The notes beneath the pieces are model-generated. The model saw only the letters and a program-made list of their open reading frames with translations, searched no databases and was not told the DNA's origin. The position numbers and the translations under genes were made by a program. DNA of 64,000 nt from Cryptomeria japonica (taxonomy: Eukaryota > Streptophyta > Pinopsida > Cupressales > Cupressaceae): the NCBI RefSeq assembly GCF_030272615.1, contig NC_081406.1:213190997-213254996 (forward strand), given 5' to 3'. This document shows, one piece after another, positions 34,042 through 44,599 of the stretch. How positions within the stretch are numbered: the stretch's first letter is position 1; each line of letters opens with the position of its first letter.

Positions 34042-34678
34042 ATCATATTGAGGATTCTTTAGGTAAATTTATTGGTGACAATGTAATAACTATTGATAAA
34101 GTGAATGAGGACACAATCAAGGAGATAGTTGAAAAAGAGAAGATCAAATTTTTTGAAGACACCAGAAAGAAGTGTACAGAACACTTGAATACATTATTAC
34201 CAGCACTTAACTCTACAATTTTGGAGTACAAAGAGCTATATAGGGAAGCATGCAAACCTCACCTTTTGATAGAGGACATAGATAAGGAGATGAGTAGAAC
34301 ACAAAAAGAAATTGATGACATAGCTAATAACATAATTGGTTCATCTGACCATATATCAGTTTTTGAGTAGGAAATGATAGTTTTTGAGGAGAAATTAGAG
34401 AAACTTGAGAAAGAGAAGGCAAGGATAAGGTCAAATGCCTGAGAACTTAAAAATAAACTTGTTCCCAAGCTGGACAATCTTATCTCTCAGAGAATTGAAA
34501 TATCTAAGGCATTACATCAAGGAGAGTGATCACCGGAAGAACACATGCACTATCTCACCGGCACAAACCAATAGATTGAGGCAACCTTGAATGACAACAA
34601 AAGGTTTATGCAGAGTCTAAATCTAGTTTGGCAGATATTTTTCAAGTTGTAACCAATAAGTTACAGACACTGAGGTGA
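34042..34678 (+). pseudogene. Element A ORF2, C-terminal coiled-coil part
   Basis: After the second CATAG copy the ORF2 frame continues, aligning with 22260-22913 of B. Shared features are DSLG, an RKKCTEHLNTLLP-type helix, DIDKEMSRTQKEIDD and FEEKLEKLEKEKARI. The whole segment is charged and heptad-like, predicting a long coiled coil. Frames are broken by TAG at about 34368, TGA at about 34440 and at least one frameshift. The terminal stop is at 34676-34678, in a context matching the B stop. Together the three pieces make a protein of about 1000 residues or more. Confidence 0.65.
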
Positions 34679-34879
34679 AATTTTTGCACTCGTTTGACTA
34701 TTTTTGACAACCTTTGTCATTGATGTCAAAGGGAGAGTAGTGGAGAGAAAAATGCTTATTTAGAGGAGATCATTTGCTTAGGGGGAGCATATCTTTTTGG
34801 AAACTTTTTGGACTTCATTTTTTGGAACAATTTTTGGATTTTTCTCATGAGTGTTGCCATCAATGCCAAAGGGGGAGAT
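34679..34879 (+). promoter_or_regulatory. Element A 3' untranslated tail with duplicated purine tract and PPT
   Basis: The tail carries two purine tracts of the same kind: a weaker one near 34725-34737 (ATGTCAAAGGGAGAG) and the real PPT at 34868-34879 (AAAGGGGGAGAT) touching the 3' LTR. The PPT follows an imperfect inverted repeat, TTGCCATCAATGCCAA. The same arrangement occurs in B, and the PPT plus LTR start is shared with Copia F. Confidence 0.75.
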
Positions 34880-35685
34880 TGTTGGCATTCTACACTCTTA
34901 TGAGAATAGTTGATGTTGTCATTGATGGAAACTAACTGGCAATCATCTGACAACCAATTGACAATTACCGGCACCGACAATAGACTTCTACATACACCGG
35001 CAACCACTTCACCAACAATGACAAAAATGCATACTGACACTCAAGCCGACATGGAATAAACTTTTGTTTATTGTTTTATAATGTAATTATCTCTTGTAAA
35101 AGCCAACATAGCATATTGTAAAATACTCATATATGTATGAGATCGTATAGGTCATTTTGATATGTGAGAGAGAGAGTAATATAGATGATAAGTATAAGGC
35201 AATTTTGTATAAGGTGATATAGTTGACAATGAAGGTTTTGGTTATAGACTGAGCTTAAACCGGTACTGAACCTGGCATAGTTGATGCTGATTTGAAGCAG
35301 TACATTGTATTGGATTTTGATAATCCATTTTGTAAGTCAGTGAGACTTCTATTTTGTAGTTGAGCAGTGAGCTCTAGGCTGCTAGCCTTCCTGCATGTGC
35401 AGGCCCCTCATTGTAAGTAATATTTATTCATTGGCTAGTAAGTGAATATTGTGGGTTACAAATCCCATCGAGGTTTTTCCCACATTGGGTTTCCTCATTA
35501 AATATCTTGTGTTATGGTGTTTTCTCTATGTTGTCTCTATTATTCTTATTTGCTACAATAATTCTTATTTACCGATACACTGTTTTGGGATAATAGTTCT
35601 TAATAAGTTTAAATATTTTGCTAACCAGTTAGACATTGATTCACCCCCCCTCTCAGTGTCTTTGGGACTGTCATTGATTCTAACA
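34880..35685 (+). repeat. 3' LTR of element A
   Basis: 806 bp, starting TGTTGGCATTC and ending CTAACA. It pairs with 1-700. It has a TATA-like ATATATG, the GTGGGT..AATCCCA..GGTTTTTCCC block, and a C7-CTCTCAGT tract near the end. Differences from the 5' LTR are mostly C/T and G/A changes. Confidence 0.9.
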
Positions 35686-36089
35686 AATATGTGCTCTTTT
35701 TATTGATCCCAAAATGGGTGAGACCTTACCTCCTAATTCAAAGAGGTTTCCTATACACTGGTCTAGCCATTTGGCGATGAAAAATGCTTTTTTGGATAGG
35801 TGGTGGATGGTTTTTGACCAACCACCTTGTAATAATTTTGAGGTTCCATTATATTTTTTGAGGAAACTATATTGTGAGTTTATCCTCAATGAGTGGCTGA
35901 ACTATTTTTATATGAGAGAGAACTTTCCACGGTAGAGGTGGAGGCTCTGCTCAAGATAGACCTGAAGCCCAAAGGGTACTAAATCCCCAGAGTCGCATCT
36001 CCCTAGCACTAAAACCTGTGGTCCATGTCACAATCCCAGTAGCCCTGAATGAGTCGATGGAGCTACAAAATATTTAGACAACCACTGCA
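35686..36089 (+). other. Unassigned sequence right of element A with a short ORF
   Basis: A 73-codon open stretch (35714-35935) on plus encodes a Trp-rich peptide (HWSSHLAMKNAFLDRWWMVF) that looks coding in composition, but I recognise no family. It may be the first surviving part of the multi-exon remnant that follows. Confidence 0.3.
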
Positions 36090-37833
36090 TTGACTAATGT
36101 CATCATTCAACATGGCACACAGTTATCACACCCTCTTGGCCCCGACGATGATGCAGTAATCAAGCCATCTAGCCTTGGTGAGCCCATTCAACATGTGTGT
36201 CCTAGTTTTTTAGGTATATTGTTTGGGATGGATATTGAGGCCAGTGAAAATGGTTCCAAATCCCATCTATGTAAAATTTGCAGGAGTAGATGTTAGACTA
36301 CCACTGCAGAGGATGTGACACTGACTGATGATTTGATGGATATGGTGTTTGGTGGTCACACGTAGACATAGGTGTGTCGATTTGAATTGATAACATTTTA
36401 TTTATAAATAACTTAAAACTTGTAAATGTAAATGAATTTTCATTTATAGATTTATTTAAATTGATACAAACAATATGCATTTCGAGATGCAACAATAGAT
36501 GTTAATACACCATTTGATATTCCTCATGCAGTTATTGTAGCTGCAGCTTTGACGCCTGAGGTATAAGTTTTGTAACATTTAAAAATAGATTAGTACCTTG
36601 AATTAAATTTTTTTTATAAGATATACTAACTCTCTTTAATTTATATTTATTTTGTGTTTTATAGGCATTTTCAAGGGATCAAATATCCTAGATTGATAAT
36701 GTCATTCTCTCTGCCATCAATTTTGGCCTAGAAAGCTATGTGGTATCATATTTTGCATGCCTCTTTTTATGTATTCTTTTGATTGAATATGAAAGTCATT
36801 TATATTTAAATTTATTAAATTATATTTAATATTATCTATTGATATCTCTCGCATTAATTTTGTTTCTTTTAGGGTACCCGATGTGTGTCTAGGACACCTC
36901 CTCGGCAAAAGAAATCCTTGAGGATGCCTAAATGTCAAAAGATAATTGAACACATTTTTAATTAAGACAATTGTTTGAAAAGGTTGAAATTGTCTTAATT
37001 GGAATGTGTAGACTGATTATTCTTTTTTGTCTCTTTTATATATAGTGGCAATTGGGATTTGTAGAATTGATGAATGCACCTAATATGCCAGAGGATCAAG
37101 AGAGGGAAGAGGTATGTATCTCTATGTATTGTCTTGATTTGATTATTATATGCACATGTATATGTGAACTTTAGATAAATTATAATCTTATCATTTTTCA
37201 TATAGGAAATATCCATAGCTACTTCATCAATGGCGAGCCCTCCTAAGTCTACTAGAGAAGCATCTCAGGCTCCGATACACTTTTGTTCTATATATTGTAG
37301 ATTTTTAGTGTTTTTTATCTATATATGTTATTACCTTGTATTAATTGTATTTAACCTAAAATACTTATCGTTTTTCATACAGGAAATAACCATAGTTGCT
37401 TCATCAATGGAAAGCCCTCCTAAGTCTACTGGAGAAGAATCTCAGGCTCAGGTACACTTTTGTTCTATATATTGTATATTTTTAGTGGTTTTGATCTATA
37501 TATGTTATTACCTTGTATTAATTATATCTAACCTACAATAGGCCCCTTTGTGGTTTGGTCATAACGTGGATCTTCTCAAGTCCCATTTTAAGAGGACTCC
37601 TAAGTTTGACAAGGCAATGAGAGAAAAGAAGGTAGATCCTAGATCAATAGATGAGGTAATCTACAATTCAATTGCAAAGAAATTATAGTTGAATGTATAG
37701 TTACGTTGATAATTGTGAACTATTTTGAACAAAAGGATTCTAATTTGGCTTTTTAATTGTGGTTGTGCAGCCATCTACAGAGCCGCATATTGCATCAAAG
37801 AGGCTCAATTTTGATGATCCACTACAACTATAA
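36090..37833 (+). pseudogene. Multi-exon gene-like remnant with small phase-0 exons, product unknown
   Basis: A chain of short open blocks is bounded by AG...GT: 36090-36371 (5' limit uncertain), 36499-36560, 36665-36742, 36873-~36980, 37046-37111, 37206-~37274, 37383-37451, 37542-37655 and 37771-37833. The well-bounded internal exons are multiples of three (78, 66, 69, 114) and the last ends with TAA in the same phase, which random sequence would not give. In-frame TAG/TAA codons (for example in exons at 36296, 36360, 36690, 36962) sit where CAG/CAA would fit. The exon at 37206 has a damaged donor (AT for GT). The protein is hydrophilic with SPPKSTGEESQAQ and HFKRTPKFDKAMREKKVDP. It could be a transposon accessory gene or a captured host gene. 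Confidence 0.45.
37203..37541 (+). repeat. Tandem exon-intron duplication (~175 bp unit)
   Basis: 37203-37378 and 37379-37541 are two copies of one unit: the exon with ATSSMASPPKST or ASSMESPPKST, then the intron start TACACTTTTGTTCTATATAT and a shared intron body ending at CTACAATAG or equivalent. The first copy has lost its donor GT. Confidence 0.75.
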
Positions 37834-38330
37834 GATCATATAGTATTAGCTATGGTCATCGAAGGACCAATACATCTAGATATATTCTACCATTTTATTG
37901 CATATTGATCTGGGCATGACATATGCCATATTCTTGTAAAACTTTTATTGACTTGACATATATGCCATTTTTTGTATACATACACAATTATTGTGCATTT
38001 TGATATATATAAATGTTGATATTCGATCCAATAAATGTGCATTGTGTTCATTATTGTGCATTTTGTTGATATTGATATTGATATTTGGTACATACACAAT
38101 TTTTTCATTGTGTTCATTACTGTGCATTTTGATATATATAAATGTTGATTTATAATCGATATGTGAGCAATATATCCAAAGCGCTCAATGAAATAAGTTT
38201 GAATGACAACAAAAATTCTTAAAAAATTGTAATAAAAGAGCCTCCAACACATAGTCATTAAAATTTGTCTCTACCTAAAATAGTAATTGCAAGATAGGTA
38301 TTGCAAAAACCAGTTGCTTGCTAATCAATT
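37834..38330. other. AT-rich sequence with short local repeats
   Basis: Contains repeated phrases such as TTGTGCATTTTGATATATAT and CATTGTGTTCATTA (about 37991-38130). No supported gene; the minus-strand ORFs are low-complexity. Confidence 0.4.
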
Positions 38331-38399
38331 ACTTCAACTAAACAAATGCCTTTTGTTGAATTCTACCCCATATAAAAGACTTAACCATTGATGTCACAG

Positions 38400-38570
38400 A
38401 ATATGAAGCATTGAAACTGTGGAATATGATTTGATAAGATTTCTCATATATTGAACTACCCCTAGAAAACTCCATGTCTCAATCACAATGAAAGTCTTGG
38501 ATCACTTAAAAATAGCTTCCACTTCTTCTAAATTCCTAACAATAGTTGGATCCTTGTCGGATAAATTTTG
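38400..38570 (-). pseudogene. Gypsy reverse-transcriptase fragment, copy 1
   Basis: On the minus strand, translation gives VEAIFK-stop-SK followed by ETWSFLGVVQYMRNLIKSYST. This matches the conserved Ty3/Gypsy block after RT (VRSFLGL..YYR.FI..F). Stops lie where Trp is expected. Only about 50 residues survive. Confidence 0.55.
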
Positions 38571-38717
38571 ATCTTAGATACTCCATATACTTGGCTAATC
38601 TTTGATCTTAGACTTAGACAGCTATTTGGAGTATTTGGTGACTGCACTTTTATAAAGTTAAATGAAAATTTGCCTATGTAATCAATAATATGAATATAAA
38701 TAACAAAAATCTATTTT

Positions 38718-38940
38718 CTACAACCATGGGTTAAACTCTATTTTATTTACTCTATATATCTCTATGCTGATTTTTTCAAAAAATCTTGTACTTTTGGTTT
38801 GCTGATTTTTTCTCCAAATGATTTTTGTTGCTATGATATAAATCATTGCACTTGTGGAATATGATTTGATAAGCTTTCTAAAATATTGAATTAACCCTAC
38901 AAAACTCCTTGCCTCAATCACAATGAAATTCAATAGTAAT
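38718..38940 (-). pseudogene. Gypsy reverse-transcriptase fragment, copy 2
   Basis: A 71-codon open stretch with EARSFVGLIQYFRKLIKSYST, the same Gypsy block as 38400-38570. The nucleotide similarity between the two fragments (about 38419-38492 and 38855-38930) shows they come from one family or one duplication. No other domain of the element is visible beside them. Confidence 0.55.
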
Positions 38941-39273
38941 GATCACTCGATATTTTTTATTCCTTTCTTTTATATCTTTCAATGTGAGTGGTGTGAGAGC
39001 ACCCTCATGCTTGCAATGGTCAAATTTGGGTGTCTTTTTTTGTGTTGTTTCATCTAAATAAGGTCATTTGAGACCATTAATGATCATTTGGAGTCATTTG
39101 TGAAAGTTTGGGGTCATTTGGATAAAAGATATAAAATTTGCTTAGTTGGTGTCAAATTTTGGTGTTGGATGATGGAAACCAGTTATATGGTTATAAATAG
39201 GCATCTTCAACATGACCCAAGGTTTGAAAAACTTTGTATTAAAGTTTTGAATAAAGTAGGATATGTGAAAACC

Positions 39274-39920
39274 ATCAGATGCATGCAATGCAAGGTTGCA
39301 AGATAGGCTAAATTTGATTTTGTTTGTCATGGGCACGAACCAAAAACTAAAGTGCATCTGAGTGGGAAGGTTTAAGGTAGGCATGCTTGTGTTGTGCCTC
39401 CCAGCTCGTTGGAACATCCAAAGCCATACCCTATCGACACAATCTCTCAAGTGACCTAAGTCCAAACAATTATCAAACTTTGATAGACTGTTACTCACAA
39501 TCCAGGATGCATATGATTGATATGTTTGAACCTATAGGGTCATGTGAGGCCTGTCTACAATGACCTGACTCTTTTTTTCAAGACTCAGAGCCATTTTCAC
39601 ATGGTAGCATTTTTTTTAGTTGGTGTGAAAATTGACATATGCATGCAATGCAAGGTTGCAAGATAGGCTAAATTTGATTTCATTTATTGTGGGCACAAAC
39701 CCATAGCATGAGCATTCTTGGGTGGGAAGGTTTATGATAGGCATGCTCCAGTTGTACCTCCTAGCTCACTAGAACATCTAGAGCCATACCCTACCGATGT
39801 TATCTCTCAAGTGCCCTAAGTCTAAAATTTTGTCAAAATTTGATAGACTTTTTCTCGCAATCCAGGACACATACGATTGGTCTGTTTGAACCTATAGGGT
39901 AATGTGAGGCTCTTCTAAAA
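39274..39920 (+). repeat. Direct repeat, two copies of ~285 bp
   Basis: 39274-39560 and 39640-39920 share GATGCATGCAATGCAAGG / ATATGCATGCAATGCAAGG, CAAGATAGGCTAAATTTGAT, GGGTGGGAAGGTTTA-type sequence and GTTTGAACCTATAGGGT. No coding potential is evident; origin unknown. Confidence 0.7.
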
Positions 39921-40084
39921 TGACTCATAATGTCCAAAAAGAAGCATATGGCTACCTAGGTGTTCCTGCACCACATACTCATGTACGATAGGCATACACA
40001 TGTACTCATAATTTTTCATAAATTATGTCATGTAATCATAAATAGTCATACAAAATTTCAAGTATAATTAAAAATACAAAATGC

Positions 40085-40440
40085 ATCACAAAATTTCATT
40101 TGTGCACAAATTTACATATACAAAAATTTGCATATACAAAAAATTGCATATAAAAAAATTTACATATATCGAAATTTACATATATTCAAAAATTTGCCTC
40201 TAAATATGGACAAATCAACTCTTGGCTATTTAAATATACAAAATAATATTTTACAAATAAACTCATGGGCATTTATATATAATTTGGCATTTAAATATGT
40301 AAAATACAACTTATGACCATCTAAATATACAAAATTTGGCATTTAAATATGAACAAATCAACTCATGGCCATTTAAATATACAAAATTTTGCCTCTAAAT
40401 ATGCACAAATTATCTCATGGGCATATATATATATGAAAAA
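40085..40440 (+). repeat. AT-rich degenerate tandem repeat
   Basis: Short units of CATATACAAAAATTTG type (about 40110-40195) are followed by four or more copies of a ~40-65 bp unit with AAATCAACTCNTGGCNATTT and ATATACAAAAT (about 40200-40425). Confidence 0.6.
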
Positions 40441-40631
40441 TTAATATAGAATAATTCGTTGATGACATATACAAAATTATCAAAATCATTCTACCTTGAA
40501 CCGTAGAATCATTGTAATGCTCCAACAATTAAACACTTGTAGATGACCCAAAATCTATCAACTGAGCCTTTTTGATTGGCTCTAACCCATATTGTATCAA
40601 GTATTGTCTCATGGTCAGATTCATGAAATTT

Positions 40632-42850
40632 CTATAAATTCTTGTTATGAGGTCTACCACGATACTTAATCAATTGAATATTTGTTGCAACAATAAGGTT
40701 GGAAAAATAAAGAATATGTCTATGTGTTTCAAAGTCCTTGAACAACCAAACATCAAAATTCTTGATAGGGCATCTCCTAAGCCATGTGCTTGTCATGATA
40801 ACAGACCCTATTGGGTACTCAATACCCTCTTCGTCAATGATTGTGGTTGTCAATTTTATTTTAGGCTCAATACAATGACACAAAAATTAATCTATTCCTT
40901 CTTCATTGTTCTCTTCTACAACAACTGCATACACATGACCTACATTTTATAGAATGATAATTAATACCAAAATAATGTGATGTAACAAAATGAGCCAAAA
41001 AAATCACCTAGTTCCACTAGGTCAGATACATGGTTGAAATCTATTGATGCTTCCATCTAGTTCAATTGCAGTGCTTTGGGAACTTGATATGTATCAATGG
41101 TAACCAATGGTCTAAAAGACCATTTGTCAACCCACTCTTGTGATTCACATTCTTTCCACAAAAAATACATACATGAAGAGAAAAAACATACAATCTATCT
41201 AGTATAAATTAGTAGTGAACTTGTATTTGAACTTCTAAATGAGTGCATGTCACCCGATCCTGCAATTATACAAAGATCTTGATAGTTTTCAATGTTAGAT
41301 TCACTGATCAACCAAAAATATCTATGAACCATTGACATACCTGCATTAACTAGTCCCATTATAGAGTTACACCATCGTATGATTGTTGTTGCATCTATCA
41401 ACTCAGCACCACCTTCATACTTCAATTCTTCTCTAGCTAGGCCTCTTTTTACGCATGGTCATGCACCATCATGCTCTCCCTTTCCATGTCCAACCTCAGT
41501 GAAATTCCAAAAATGTTGTAGACCACTTATCACTTGCATCCTAGTTAGCCAATAGAACATCCTTGCATTCTTGAATTGTGAGGTGCAATTATCTGACCAT
41601 ATTATGTGTTGGTTGTATCATATGTTTCTTTCTCTTAAATTATCATAGAAAACATTAAGCATCCTTGCACAAACTCTGACGAATTAGTACGATCATCACT
41701 TATGTAGAAGTGATACTCTCTTACAACATGTATATCCTCCTATGTGCTATCATTTGCATGCATGAATGCTATGTGTACAAAAATAGAAACTTCTATAGAA
41801 TGGTAATACATAGATTGCACTTCATTTTTAGGTTGTAGTGTATAATTTTCAGCAAAATTAATGATAGAGACAATGGTACCAAGAGTAAATGTGTCCTTAC
41901 ATAACTTGAATTTCTCATCTAACCACCAAGCTCTATGTGTATGCATTGTGTACTCATAAACTAGTTTCTCTTGAAACATTTTCATAAATTCAGTTCCACA
42001 ATGTTTTTCACTAACTCACATCTCTTTAATTCTTTTCCATCTTTAACCCCATATGTGACTACCTTGTATTTTCCAAAAGAAACTAGTTTCTAACCATTTT
42101 CATGTGTGCTCTGCAAATCCAAACATCTTGGCAAATGTTGCAAACCACCACATGTAGCACAAGAACCTTTCAAACACATCATCTTATAATAAATGCAACC
42201 ATGATATCTTTTACATAGCACACTTGAAATAAATTATCTTGGTGACTTAGGAGGTGCTTGTCTATTGCATTCCTGCAAAACATTGTTAGTGTGAAAAGCA
42301 CAACATATATGATGATAAATATCACAGTGCATTGAAAATTAAATGTGCATCCTACAACATGTGGTGCATACATGATTAATCTTAACATATAAAAGTTCTA
42401 CCATTTCAAAAAAATCTTTGACTAATTCTTATTTGAGGAAACTTTTGAAGGAATCTTTCATAAAATTTTGTTTGAGTCATATCCTAATAGTGTTTAGCAT
42501 GTGTCTCACGATTTCTAGATCCAATTCGTCTTCTAACAACATCTTAGGCCTAAAATTTTCATTGTCTCTCTAAAATTCAAATTTTTAATCATTTCAACAA
42601 TTAATTGGCATCTTGTAGTTTGATTTAAGTTTTCAAAATAGTGTTCCCATATTCTTTTAACCATTCTTCTACAAATTTGTTTGTATATTTTATCGGGAAT
42701 TGGCTTCAAAATATTCTCATGGATGTCAATTAGATACAATGGTTTCCTACAGATAATTCTAGGTGTTAAAATTGGTGCATTACGTGCATTAGGTACATTC
42801 ATTGCATCAAATTGAGTTGGTGTATATGTTCATGATTTGATTGATTATTC
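40632..42850 (-). pseudogene. DDE-transposase-like gene remnant
   Basis: Fragments in minus order: 42802-42533 (CRRMVKRIWEHYFENLNQT), 41985-41740 (VSIINFAENYTLQPKNEVQS then VSIFVHIAFMH), about 41735-41650 (YHFYISDDRTNSSEFVQGC), about 41630-41410 (IIWSDNCTSQFKNARMFYWL, NFTEVGHGKGEHDGA, CVKRGLA), and 40883-40632. Acidic residues in DD, WSDN and GHGKGEHDG contexts suggest an RNase H-fold DDE transposase of a cut-and-paste DNA transposon. Stops and at least one frameshift break it; gaps between blocks may be introns. I recall proteins with this AENY...GHGKG pattern in eukaryotic transposons but cannot name the superfamily safely. Confidence 0.5.
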
Positions 42851-43486
42851 ATTGTGGTCTCTTCATCAATTGCATTAGGTTCATTCGTTAAATCAAATTT
42901 TGTTGGTGCATCTTCATTGTTTGTTTGATTATTGATTGTGATTTCTTCTTCAACTGCATTTTTTATTTGGTACATCTAATTGAGATGTTGTGGATGACAT
43001 ACCTTCTTGTTCCATTGTTCTTAGTTCACGTAATTTCTTCATATGCTTCCTTTTTCTTTCCTTTTCAGCCTCTCATTGTTTGGTTGTTCCTCACTTGTTC
43101 TTTCCCATCATTGATAACGGTTTTCCTATATAGAATTATTTTCCACATATATGTTACAAAAAATTATACAATTAAATGACCATAAAAATGAGTATTATCA
43201 TTATTTTTAATAATAAAAAATATTAAACAATCACAATAACATTGACCAAACTAATTAGAACATCAATTCAATCATTTGAAATGCAAAACAAAATTTTCAC
43301 TTACTTTCACATATAAAATTGTCACAGAATCACAGTATCAGTTATAGTGGGGCCTTCAACAACTTCAAAAACTCCTTTTGAGATCATTGACCAACTAAAA
43401 ATATGTGCAATAAATGCATATAAGTTATGTTTAGTTAACCCATACACATAATTAGTCCCTAAATATACCCCAATAGGCCAATGTTC
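42851..43486. other. Unassigned AT-rich sequence
   Basis: No supported gene. The plus ORF 42925-43179 is hydrophobic and lies antisense to the likely upstream flank of the transposase remnant. Repeated GATTGATTATTCATTG/TTGCATTAGGTTCATT phrases are present near 42840-42960. Confidence 0.35.
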
Positions 43487-44310
43487 ATAATTCCCATAAC
43501 CCATACGTGCTTCTTATGTTAAAAACCCATACGTGTTACAAATAGGCAAATCATATTGACATGATAACCCTCATCAGAGTGATTATGGAGCAATCAACCT
43601 GATTTCATATGTCCTATCGATACACATCTACAGGTGGAAGACTATCAGGAAGAGTTTGGCTAATGATTTTGACATTGATGGGGGTTATAAAGTTAGGGTG
43701 AGATCCCAAAAGTCATCTTGATGGAACTACATGAAGGCATATCAAGTTGATTCACCCTGATGCGGATAACAAGATGAGACAAATAAATCGGCAAGACCAA
43801 TACTATTGGGATGAAACCATGAAAGACAGACCAACTAAGTAAGTCACCCTAATAGAGGAAGATGTCAAATGCATTGGTAGGAGATCCATTCGTCACCCAG
43901 GAAAGGTAAAATGAAAGATTGTCTTCGTCGGCTAGACTCTCAAATTGGGAAGAAACATTTAAAGTCAGACTGAATCCAAGAGTCATACCCATAAATAAAA
44001 ATAATTAAAGACTCTATTTTCGAGATGATGTTCATATCAACAAAATAACAACCTTCGGTCAGAGGTTTCTTTTGTGACTCTGAAAGCTATTGTTTCACTG
44101 ATGATGTTTGATCATTGTAACTCTCAATGACAACCATAAGGGAAATAAATCCAAGAGATAGAAGGGATTGGAGAAAGTTTCTCCGATGAGAAAAACATAC
44201 CAAATTGAAAGGTCAACAAGTGAATCAACAAGATTTCTAATTGTCAACCTGAATAATTCTCATAACTTGTACATGCTTCTTATGTTAAAAAGCCATACGC
44301 GTTACTTATA
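43487..44310 (+). repeat. ~700-bp segment between two ~55-bp direct repeats
   Basis: 43505-43545 and 44270-44310 share GCTTCTTATGTTAAAAA, CCATACG and GTTAC. The segment between (about 43548-44250) has no long ORF and no recognised homology. It could be a small inserted or duplicated unit. Confidence 0.4.
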
Positions 44311-44324
44311 GCAAAGAAAGGGTG

Positions 44325-44325
<1 letters not shown>

Positions 44326-44369
<44 letters not shown>

Positions 44370-44503
44370 TAAGGGATGGAGGGAGAGGTAGAGAGAGGAT
44401 GGGAAAGAAAGGGAGATAGAGGGGAGGGAAAGAGAAAGAGGGGAGGGAGGGAGGGAGAGAGAGGGAGAGGGAGATGGAGGGAGAGGGAGAGGATGGGAAA
44501 GGA

Positions 44504-44559
<56 letters not shown>

Positions 44560-44597
44560 GAGAGAGATGAGAAAGGGAGGGAGGGAGAGGGGAGGAG
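44326..44597 (+). repeat. GA-rich simple sequence with a (TG)n block
   Basis: (GA)n at about 44331-44366, then GGGAGA/GGGAGG-rich sequence, (TG)n at about 44503-44526 and (GA)n at about 44527-44556. ORFs across it are low-complexity artefacts. Confidence 0.9.
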
Positions 44598-44599
44598 AC

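Larger units (their letters stand above)
1..35685 (+). mobile_element. Element A: non-autonomous Copia-related LTR retrotransposon (outermost, 5' end cut by window)
   Basis: Position 1 corresponds to base 104 of the 3' LTR, so about 103 bp of the 5' LTR lie outside the window. The order is 5' LTR (1-700), PBS (703-714), zinc-knuckle ORF1 (772-1883), ORF2 in three pieces (2164-3977, 25380-26290, 34042-34678), polypurine tract (34868-34879) and 3' LTR (34880-35685). The pieces are separated by insertions of Copia element F and Gypsy-like element D. Removing these leaves roughly 6.6 kb. No protease, RT, RNase H or integrase motif is visible in any A-derived segment, so A must rely on another element's enzymes. 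The two LTRs differ at many sites, mostly transitions, so A is old. The upstream target-site copy is outside the window; AATAT follows the 3' LTR. Confidence 0.85.
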
